Shown: piece by piece, positions 58,071-64,000 of the stretch
Numbering within the stretch: position 1 is the stretch's first letter
Layout: each line of letters starts with the position of its first letter
Assembly: GCF_051379705.1 (NCBI RefSeq)
Contig: NZ_CP179868.1
Location: forward strand, 1,302,001 to 1,366,000
Origin: Ekhidna sp051379705
GTDB taxonomy: Bacteria > Bacteroidota > Bacteroidia > Cytophagales > Cyclobacteriaceae
Direction: 5' to 3'
Length of the DNA: 64,000 nt
Notes under the pieces: model-generated
What the model was told of the DNA's origin: nothing
What the model saw: only the letters and a program-made list of their open reading frames with translations
The model's database searches: none
Position numbers and translations under genes: made by a program

Positions 58071-58478
58071 TCAGAATTTGATTTTGCTCCCAAGCTCCAT
58101 GTCACTCAATTCAATATCAAGGGCCTTTGTAGAAAGCTGAATTTCTCTAACTGAAATCACCAGCGAAAGTAAAAGTAATACCAAGGATATACCAAAAATT
58201 GCACTCCCCCATTCTCCAACTTTCAGATAAATAAAGAACATCGCCAGCACACATAGAAGCAGACTTAATACACCGAAAAGCTGCATAGCCCTGATAAGAA
58301 AAAGTCGCTTTCTTAGATTCTTCAATTGTCCCTCCAAAACGCTTTTTGGATTATCTAAATAGCTTTTATGCAACTGCCGAATCAGTGTGGCAATAGCAAG
58401 AAAACGATTGGTATATGCAAGGAGTAAAAGCGAGATGGCTGGGAAGAGTAAAGCCGGTGTTGTTAGTGTTATCTGCAT
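58071..58478 (-). CDS. DUF2721 membrane protein
   Basis: The 135-aa protein fits DUF2721: an N-terminal helix TPALLFPAISLLLLAYTNRFLAIATLIRQLH, a cytoplasmic charged helix, and two central helices (QLFGVLSLLLCVLAMFFIYL, IFGISLVLLLLSLVISVREI) ending with a charged tail. Family function unknown. Last gene of the right-hand minus-strand operon, 15 bases after the glycosyltransferase. Confidence 0.88.
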   Translation of the reverse strand: MQITLTTPALLFPAISLLLLAYTNRFLAIATLIRQLHKSYLDNPKSVLEGQLKNLRKRLFLIRAMQLFGVLSLLLCVLAMFFIYLKVGEWGSAIFGISLVLLLLSLVISVREIQLSTKALDIELSDMELGSKIKF

Positions 58479-58493
58479 GACTCAAAGATAGAA

Positions 58494-59456
58494 TCAAGAA
58501 TGTTTTGGTGAAATGCTCTCCTTTATAAAGCCTAAGCCGTAACCACAATGCTGAATGAATGAAGTGATGATTGATAGCAATCCAACCTTTAGACTTCTAT
58601 TGGTTATTGAAGAGTGGAGAAGAATCATAAAAAAGTAGCCAGAATAAATGACTGCAAGCGCACTTGCATACTGATGAGATATGATGAATCCTACCCCAAT
58701 CAGTAGAAACCCAAGAGTAAACAGGGTTGGGAAAATATGAGGGAGTTTAATGGCTATACCATACATCCTTCTAAGCTGTATTCGGGTTCTCCCAAAAGAA
58801 AAAACCTGCATAAAGAATGATTTCAAGCTATTTCTTCTCTTGTGGTACACTTCTAACTTTTGATTTATGAGTGCTTTGTGCCCGCTTAATTGAAATCTAT
58901 TGCTCAATTCCATGTCCTCGCCCATATTGGTTTTGGCAAATCCGTTTAGCGACTTGAATACTTGTTTTTGCATTACCAGATTATAGCTCCTCAGATGTGC
59001 TTCACTATCAATTTTCTTTTCCCTACCTCTTATTCCTCCTGTTGTTAAAAAAGATGTCATTGAATATGAAATAGCTTTTTGTAAGGTAGAAAAATCGTCC
59101 CTTGCTGAATCCGGCCCGCAGAATGCTTCAACTACTGTTTTACTCGTTAGTCCATCAAGATTTTCTAGGTAATTGGGAGGAATGATACAATCAGAATCAA
59201 AGAATACTAGCCACTCTCCTTGAGCATGCTCACTTCCAAAGTTTCTACTAAACCCCTGACCTGTGTTTTCCTTGAAGAAGTACTTAATATCTAAATTATT
59301 GTAGTTAGAAATGATTTTCTCAGAAGGTTTATCCGAGCCATCCTCTACAATTATTACTTCAAATTCCTGATAAGTTTGATCGACTAAACTATTAAGTAGC
59401 TCATCAATTTCATTAGGTCTATTATAGACAGGAACTATAATGGAATACTTAGGCAT
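58494..59456 (-). CDS. Glycosyltransferase family 2 (with C-terminal helices)
   Basis: The 320-aa protein, from the ATG 59456 (MPKYSIIVPVYNRPNEID), has the GT-A fold: a nucleotide-binding strand at IIVPVYN, EDGSDKPS, FFDSDCIIPPNYL with the D-x-D metal site, and MGEDMELSNRF as catalytic acidic motif. Two or three membrane helices close it (HIFPTLFTLGFLLIGVGFII, ALAVIYSGYFFMILL). The ATG 15 bases upstream overlaps the partner gene more and is less likely. Acceptor unknown; surface polysaccharide or glycolipid assembly is typical. Confidence 0.88.
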   Translation of the reverse strand: MPKYSIIVPVYNRPNEIDELLNSLVDQTYQEFEVIIVEDGSDKPSEKIISNYNNLDIKYFFKENTGQGFSRNFGSEHAQGEWLVFFDSDCIIPPNYLENLDGLTSKTVVEAFCGPDSARDDFSTLQKAISYSMTSFLTTGGIRGREKKIDSEAHLRSYNLVMQKQVFKSLNGFAKTNMGEDMELSNRFQLSGHKALINQKLEVYHKRRNSLKSFFMQVFSFGRTRIQLRRMYGIAIKLPHIFPTLFTLGFLLIGVGFIISHQYASALAVIYSGYFFMILLHSSITNRSLKVGLLSIITSFIQHCGYGLGFIKESISPKHS

Positions 59457-60423
59457 TGCCCTTTGTAGCATCAGTTTTTTCCGAGATTAGATAATCTCCT
59501 TTTTTCTGATTAACCTGAATAAGCATTTCAGCAAGAAAACCAGCAAGGAATAGCTGCATTCCAACAATTAAAGCAACTAATGCCAGGAAGAAAAGCGGTT
59601 GATCAACAACATCTCTTACCACCATTTGATGGTATTGCCCATAAAGCTTTTCTGCAATAACCCAGATTGTGATAAAAAAACCACCTCCAATAGAAAGAGT
59701 GCCTAATGCTCCAAAAAAGTGCATCGGGTTCTTTTTAAATCTGGAAACAAAAGTAACTGAAAGCAAATCAAGAAACCCTGTAATGAAACGCTTCATACCA
59801 TACTTCGTCGTACCATACTTCCTAGCTCTGTGCTCAACTACCTTTTCCCCGATACGATTGAAACCATTCCATTTCGCTATTAAGGGAATATAACGGTGCA
59901 TTTCACCATAGACATGAATATTTTTAACTACGTCAATATGATATGCTTTTAGTCCACAATTAAAATCATGAAGCTTGATTCCTGAGACCTTTCTTGTTAC
60001 CCAGTTGAACAACTTGGAGGGTACAGTTTTACTAATTGGGTCGTGTCTTTTCTTTTTCCACCCGGATACTATATGTAGATTTTGATCCTTTATCATCTGC
60101 ATTAGCTCAGGTATTTCATCTGGACTATCTTGTAGGTCGGCATCCATCGTAATTACAACTTCACCTTTGGCATAATCAAAGCCAGTCTGCAATGCGGCTG
60201 ATTTTCCGTGATTTCGATTGAATCTCAATCCACAAACACGTAAATCCTTCTTTGCATGCCGATCAATAACAGACCATGAAGTATCCGTACTTCCATCATC
60301 GATTAGGATAACCTCTGTTTCAATATTATGAGCATCTACAACGCGAAAAATCCATTCCAAAAGTTCTGGAATGGATTCTTCCTCGTTATAAACGGGTACG
60401 ATTATAGATAAATCTTTATTCAA
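59449..60423 (-). CDS. Glycosyltransferase family 2, polyprenyl-phosphate (DPM1/GtrB-like) type
   Basis: The 324-aa protein resembles dolichol/undecaprenyl-phosphate glycosyltransferases: LSIIVPVYNEEESIPELL, DDGSTDTSWSVI, NHGKSAALQTGFDYAKGEVVITMDADLQDSPDEIPEL (D-x-D in DADLQD), the FNCGLKAY motif and ERK-like RKYGTTKYGMKRF. Two C-terminal helices (about residues 235-255, 275-300) anchor it, as in GtrB-like enzymes. It would load a sugar on the lipid carrier. The start is TTG 60423, inside the DUF4199 gene end; no ATG is in frame. Confidence 0.9.
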   Translation of the reverse strand: MNKDLSIIVPVYNEEESIPELLEWIFRVVDAHNIETEVILIDDGSTDTSWSVIDRHAKKDLRVCGLRFNRNHGKSAALQTGFDYAKGEVVITMDADLQDSPDEIPELMQMIKDQNLHIVSGWKKKRHDPISKTVPSKLFNWVTRKVSGIKLHDFNCGLKAYHIDVVKNIHVYGEMHRYIPLIAKWNGFNRIGEKVVEHRARKYGTTKYGMKRFITGFLDLLSVTFVSRFKKNPMHFFGALGTLSIGGGFFITIWVIAEKLYGQYHQMVVRDVVDQPLFFLALVALIVGMQLFLAGFLAEMLIQVNQKKGDYLISEKTDATKGNA

Positions 60424-60937
60424 GTTCAGGTTCGTTCTTTTTGATGATCGCTCCAGTTATAAGTGCTAAAATAGCATAGAAAATGAGTCCGAATAGAAAT
60501 CCCTTTATTGACCCCATTACTGTAAACCTATCAAGTGTATCAGTTCTGGTCTTTTCAAGTGCTTCGTCCATTTGATCTTCTGGCATTCCAAAACGTGACA
60601 TCATAGATTCTGCATTATCAACAGCTTGGTCCGCCAAAATTGCCGGTAATTCAGGATCAATAACGTTATATAACAGTATATTAAATCCTGTCATAATTAT
60701 TCCTGCTACCACGAGCAATTGCATAGAATATACCCAAGCTTTGCCGAAAGCCATGAATCCTCCAATTTCTTTTCTATGCTGAATTCCAAAGTAGGAAACA
60801 AGTGCGATGAAAACAAGGAAGAATAGCATCATCCACATTGAAGCCAACGTAGCTGGACTAACAATGTAGATCAGAAGAGTAAGAACTATGCTAATTACAG
60901 CTAGCATTACTCCGGATTTGATTGCGTGATTGTTCAT
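60416..60937 (-). CDS. DUF4199 membrane protein (B)
   Basis: The 173-aa protein has four membrane helices (about residues 10-28, 35-50, 70-92, 144-165), a conserved FGIQHRKEIGGFMAFGKAWVYSMQLLVVAG after the second helix, and DRFTVMGSIKGFLFGLIFYAILALITGAIIKK at the end. DUF4199 proteins typically occur as adjacent copies in Bacteroidota, often next to a polyprenyl-sugar glycosyltransferase and a dihydroorotase, as here. Probably a membrane partner in that pathway (inference). Two bases separate it from copy A. Confidence 0.87.
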   Translation of the reverse strand: MNNHAIKSGVMLAVISIVLTLLIYIVSPATLASMWMMLFFLVFIALVSYFGIQHRKEIGGFMAFGKAWVYSMQLLVVAGIIMTGFNILLYNVIDPELPAILADQAVDNAESMMSRFGMPEDQMDEALEKTRTDTLDRFTVMGSIKGFLFGLIFYAILALITGAIIKKNEPELE

Positions 60938-60939
60938 AG

Positions 60940-61449
60940 TTATTTAGGTTTTTTTCTTAAAATTATCGATACAACGGGGGTTATCAGGAATCCTGCACCA
61001 ATTTTCTTCCAAAAGGTACTAAACAATAGTTGAGTTGTTGTAATCTCATCCACAGCGGCAAGCTGCTCTTCCAACTGTTCTTGTGTAAATTCTTTCAGAA
61101 AAAACTCTTTACGATCGAGCAAGAATGCCTTTGCACCTTCCTTGTACCCTTCCATTAGTTCCCCATTGCTCTCAAATATTACAAAAAATATCAAAGAAAA
61201 TATAAGCACTGCAGGTATCATCACAATAAATCCAATACTTATACCCTGCCAGAAATGTAAATAGCCATCATTCCGGAAATCCTTAAACTCTTTAGCGGCA
61301 AAAAATACAAATAAGAAAAATACTCCCAGATCAAATATAAAATGCCGGAAGTCAAGCAGTGGATTACTTCCAAAGTTGATTGATATAAAAAAAAGCCCTA
61401 CAAGGAATAGTCCACATAGGATGGAATACTTTAAAGTCGGTTTTATCAC
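60940..61449 (-). CDS. DUF4199 membrane protein (A)
   Basis: The 169-aa protein is a paralog of copy B with the same plan: four helices, FAAKEFKDFRNDGYLHFWQGISIGFIVMIPAVLIFSLIF in the centre and TQLLFSTFWKKIGAGFLITPVVSIILRKK at the end. The central region DGYLHFWQGISIGF matches KEIGGFMAFGKAWVYS of copy B. The start is GTG 61449, overlapping the dihydroorotase stop (GTGA). Function unknown. Confidence 0.85.
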   Translation of the reverse strand: MIKPTLKYSILCGLFLVGLFFISINFGSNPLLDFRHFIFDLGVFFLFVFFAAKEFKDFRNDGYLHFWQGISIGFIVMIPAVLIFSLIFFVIFESNGELMEGYKEGAKAFLLDRKEFFLKEFTQEQLEEQLAAVDEITTTQLLFSTFWKKIGAGFLITPVVSIILRKKPK

Positions 61450-62699
61450 TGATTAAATGTCGCTTTAGATCTGTTTATGGTACCTAATACAAACCCTTTC
61501 AATTCTTTATTCCAGTAAGGGGAGTTGAAGGATTTGGAAAGATTTGTTTGACTATCAAGCTTCCAAACACCTTTTGGATCTAAAATGGTGAGTTTGGCTG
61601 GTTGTCCCTTATCAATTATTAATTGATCGAAGTTGAGAACAGATCTTGGCCCATTAGTCACTTTATCTATTAGAATCTCCACCGAGACCTCACTAGAAAT
61701 TTGAAGTAGAGATGAATAAAAAGTCTGAAGTGATATATTGCCTGGGTCTGCTAAGTCAAACTCTAATTGCTTACATTCCTGATCATACGGGCGATGATTT
61801 GAACAAATTGCGTCTATGATTCCTTCATTTACTCCCTTTATAAGAGCTTTTCTGTCCTTCTCTGATCTATATGGAGGCAACACTTTAAACGTTGTATCAA
61901 ATTCTCCAATTGATTCCTCATTGAAAATCAAATGATGCACACCGACATCACAAGTGACGGCTAAACCTGTCTTTTTCGCTGCTTTTATTAAATCAACGCT
62001 TTTAGCCGAGGAGATTCTTGAAAAGTGAATACTTCCGCCACTGTACTTTAAAATTTCGATATCACGCTGAATGATTAACTCTTCGGACAAAGATGGCTCT
62101 CCTCTCAAGCCTAAATTAGTACTCGTCTTGCCTTCATGCATATGAGTTGAGGTAGAAATATGGATGTCCCTTCCATTTTGAATTATTGGAGATTTCATAC
62201 CAGCTGTATACTGAAGGGCTTTGAGCAACAGTTCTGCGTTCCAAATTGGACGGTCTCCTTCAGAAAAAGCCACTGCTCCAGCCTCCTTCAAATCCAGCAT
62301 TTCAGTTAGATTTTCACCGTTCAACTCCTCACTTACAGCTGCACATACATGTACATCTACCTCGCCAGAAGATTTTTTGAGTATGTAGCTAACATCACTT
62401 TTTGATTCAATTGGTGGATCCGTTTCCGGGATTAAACAGATATCTGTAAAGCCACCAGCCTGAGCACATTTTATCCCTGATTCAATATCCTCACGATGTT
62501 CATTTCCAGGGTCATTGAATTGGGCATTTAGATCAAACCACCCAACAGTTATTGATTTCCCCTTTAGATCAACCTCTTTCGTAGCTGTTTTGCCATTTAG
62601 CGAGGCTATAATTCCTTTTTCAATGAGAATATTTGCTTGCTTGCCGTGAGCGGGAGAATTTAGATCAAGTACAATTACATTTTTTAGCAATAAGCTCAT
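61446..62699 (-). CDS. Dihydroorotase homologue lacking metal-ligand histidines
   Basis: The 417-aa amidohydrolase-fold protein aligns with dihydroorotases of the long 'multifunctional complex' type. In D-L-N-A-Q-F-N-D-P-G (residues 56-65) the usual D-x-H-x-H-x-R-E-P-G is changed: both metal His are Asn58 and Gln60, and the substrate Arg is Asn62. Later, SNHRPYDQE stands where TDHAPH would be, with the catalytic Asp changed to Asn. It should not hydrolyse dihydroorotate by the standard mechanism. Non-catalytic pDHO forms are known as structural partners of aspartate transcarbamoylase. A pathway change or scaffold is inference. ATGA overlap with the BatA-like gene. Confidence 0.88.
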   Translation of the reverse strand: MSLLLKNVIVLDLNSPAHGKQANILIEKGIIASLNGKTATKEVDLKGKSITVGWFDLNAQFNDPGNEHREDIESGIKCAQAGGFTDICLIPETDPPIESKSDVSYILKKSSGEVDVHVCAAVSEELNGENLTEMLDLKEAGAVAFSEGDRPIWNAELLLKALQYTAGMKSPIIQNGRDIHISTSTHMHEGKTSTNLGLRGEPSLSEELIIQRDIEILKYSGGSIHFSRISSAKSVDLIKAAKKTGLAVTCDVGVHHLIFNEESIGEFDTTFKVLPPYRSEKDRKALIKGVNEGIIDAICSNHRPYDQECKQLEFDLADPGNISLQTFYSSLLQISSEVSVEILIDKVTNGPRSVLNFDQLIIDKGQPAKLTILDPKGVWKLDSQTNLSKSFNSPYWNKELKGFVLGTINRSKATFNQ

Positions 62700-64000
62700 C
62701 TAAGGTATCTATGCAGTACTGTTTCGGTCAGAATTAGAAACACAATCAAAATTAATGCATATTTCCATAAGCTCGATTGAGAACCGCTCGCAAATACTAC
62801 ATTATCACTTCCATTAGTGAGTTTTGTTACTTCAACATGCTTCATATCAACAAAGGCCTCTCGCATTTCATCAAAATCGGGAGCTTGCATTATAGATTCA
62901 ATCTTTGGTATATTGATAGAAATACTTTTCAAAGTATCATTATCCTGAATCAATTGATACTCACCAGCCTCCAAATCGTTCGGCAATTCCAATATCATCT
63001 CAGAACCATTAGAATTAAATGTAGGGATCACCTCATAGCCATCTCTTACCAATTTGACTGGCACATCAGAGGCTTTTCTGGAAACAGAAATAGTTCCTTC
63101 TGGATAGTAGTAGGGTGGTTCAATTCCTCCTGTCGAGGAAAAAGCAATTTGAAAAAGAATTGGCAAGAACAGCGCATGGGACTGAAAACCACCTGAGGAC
63201 GACTCCAATGTAGTGTTAAAGAAGTAGATATTATTTTTCTTGAGCAAGAATGGATTACCATCTCTGAATTTAATAATCGGTTCGAAATTTCTTCCAATCG
63301 AAAACATTGCTCTCCCTACAGGCATTGATTGCTCCTCAACTCTCCTCTCAAATACACCTTTTAAGAGTGGATGTTCTGAATCTATAGAAGTCTCGGATAC
63401 ATTTTCACCGGAAGTTTCCAAACTAACATCAATAAATTTCTCATAAGAGAGGATATCTACTGAATCAGTAGGAAATACAATGAAATTAGTATTGCTAAGA
63501 TTCTGAATTGCCTCAAGGACAGAATACTGACTACTTATCACAACTAGGTCAGCTTCTTGCAGAGCTTCATAATCCAGATTATTGATGGATTGAAAGTCAA
63601 CATCAAATAATTCTTGATTGTCATAAACCGCTTTTAAAGCCTCTGAACTAGGTGATTCAATAATTACAATTTTAGGTTTCAGACGTTCGCTAACAGAAAA
63701 GTAGAACGTATTATCAAAGGTCACATCATCCCCATCCAAAACAATTTCAAATCCTCCATAAGCATCTTTTGAAAGATCAAAACTAACTTCCTTAAGCCCT
63801 TCAATATCTTTAACAACAGAACTTAATTGCCGAGAGCCGTTCATAAGTTTCACAACTACACTCCCAGTTTCCATATTATTCACCTTAAACCTAACAAAGA
63901 TTGAAATCTCAGATAGGTTCTCTTGATTAGGCATTAAATACAAACTATCAACACTTACATTCCTAACCACATTGAGATCATTTGTAATTACAAGGAAATA
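62696..64000 (-). CDS. BatA-like N-terminal domain protein, N-terminus cut by window edge
   Basis: The open frame continues to the right edge with no stop (435 codons seen; the reading begins YFLVITNDLNVV). The visible part has beta-sandwich repeats (ISIFVRFKVNN, GSVVVKLMNGSRQL, FDNTFYFSVSERLKPKIVIIES), a DJ-1/GATase-like Rossmann segment (ALQEADLVVISSQYSVLEAIQNL, SEHPLLKGVFERR) and a single C-terminal membrane helix (KYALILIVFLILTETVLHRYLR). This is the lower half of Bacteroidota BatA/aerotolerance-type 'vWFA-less' membrane proteins whose N-terminus has more helices. First gene of the seven-gene operon. Confidence 0.8.
   Translation of the reverse strand, partial: YFLVITNDLNVVRNVSVDSLYLMPNQENLSEISIFVRFKVNNMETGSVVVKLMNGSRQLSSVVKDIEGLKEVSFDLSKDAYGGFEIVLDGDDVTFDNTFYFSVSERLKPKIVIIESPSSEALKAVYDNQELFDVDFQSINNLDYEALQEADLVVISSQYSVLEAIQNLSNTNFIVFPTDSVDILSYEKFIDVSLETSGENVSETSIDSEHPLLKGVFERRVEEQSMPVGRAMFSIGRNFEPIIKFRDGNPFLLKKNNIYFFNTTLESSSGGFQSHALFLPILFQIAFSSTGGIEPPYYYPEGTISVSRKASDVPVKLVRDGYEVIPTFNSNGSEMILELPNDLEAGEYQLIQDNDTLKSISINIPKIESIMQAPDFDEMREAFVDMKHVEVTKLTNGSDNVVFASGSQSSLWKYALILIVFLILTETVLHRYLR

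Noticed and set aside
1..64000. tRNA, rRNA, prophage, insertion sequence or biosynthetic gene cluster
   Set aside because: No cloverleaf-like gene, integrase, transposase, phage structural gene or secondary-metabolite enzyme set could be found by reading the sequence. Small RNAs cannot be excluded.

Overview
The window reads as a chromosomal stretch of a marine or soil-type Bacteroidota, most likely order Cytophagales. The evidence is an AT-rich base composition, very short intergenic gaps and almost no Shine-Dalgarno sequences. A few promoter-like TTG-N20-nnTTTG pairs fit the Bacteroidota pattern. The gene families point the same way: paired DUF4199 membrane proteins, DUF2911, a BatA-like protein, an N-x-Q type dihydroorotase homologue, UMF1-family MFS, PD40/OmpA proteins, a propeller-Y_Y_Y histidine kinase and LytTR regulators. 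I see no rRNA, tRNA, CRISPR array, prophage or insertion sequence. The region is mostly core and accessory housekeeping genes.

Left part (1-10.2 kb): a truncated hypothetical gene, a gamma-glutamyltransferase lipoprotein, and a 0.5 kb non-coding stretch with a palindromic REP-like element and a decayed 21-bp tandem repeat. A minus-strand block follows. It holds two paralogous aat genes (N-end-rule leucyl/phenylalanyl transferase) on either side of a MEST-like hydrolase and a tiny Lys-rich protein. It continues with a helical-backbone metal-receptor-like protein, an M42 peptidase, an atypical SDR, a lipoprotein and an acyl-CoA carboxylase beta subunit.

10-26.6 kb: a Ppx/GppA phosphatase, a secreted protein made of four long repeats, an Ldh-family dehydrogenase, DUF1801, an orphan SiaC-like protein, a DivIC/FtsB division protein, an HsdR_N-like protein, an MFS transporter, an OmpA protein with PD40 repeats, a 3-methyladenine glycosylase and DUF2911. 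Then comes a translationally coupled PIG-L deacetylase / 44-aa membrane peptide / sodium:solute symporter operon.

26.7-46 kb: dense in signalling. It has two coupled membrane HisKA_2-like kinases with degenerate catalytic cores, a stand-alone receiver protein, an intradiol-dioxygenase-like lipoprotein, a 7TM histidine kinase, and an ECF sigma factor followed by a one-TM protein and a Spy/CnrX-like protein. menC and queA start face to face with one base between them. Further on are a 33-aa membrane peptide with its own promoter and terminator, hydrolase and hemolysin III genes, a giant propeller histidine kinase, and a BlaI/BlaR1-type pair with two matching operators in front.

46-64 kb: a secreted SMP-30-like/ankyrin cluster, a LytS/LytTR pair, OsmC, a histidine kinase/CheY/CheC operon, a nitrilase, a membrane LytTR regulator, a small MotA/TolQ/ExbB-like protein and a CPA1 antiporter. 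The right edge is a seven-gene compact minus-strand operon running from a BatA-like protein (cut by the edge) through an apparently catalytically dead dihydroorotase homologue, two DUF4199 proteins and two GT2 glycosyltransferases to DUF2721.

A layout feature recurs throughout: convergent genes commonly share their stop codons through a 4-base TTAG, CTAA or TTAA overlap, and operon neighbours overlap by ATGA or GTGA.
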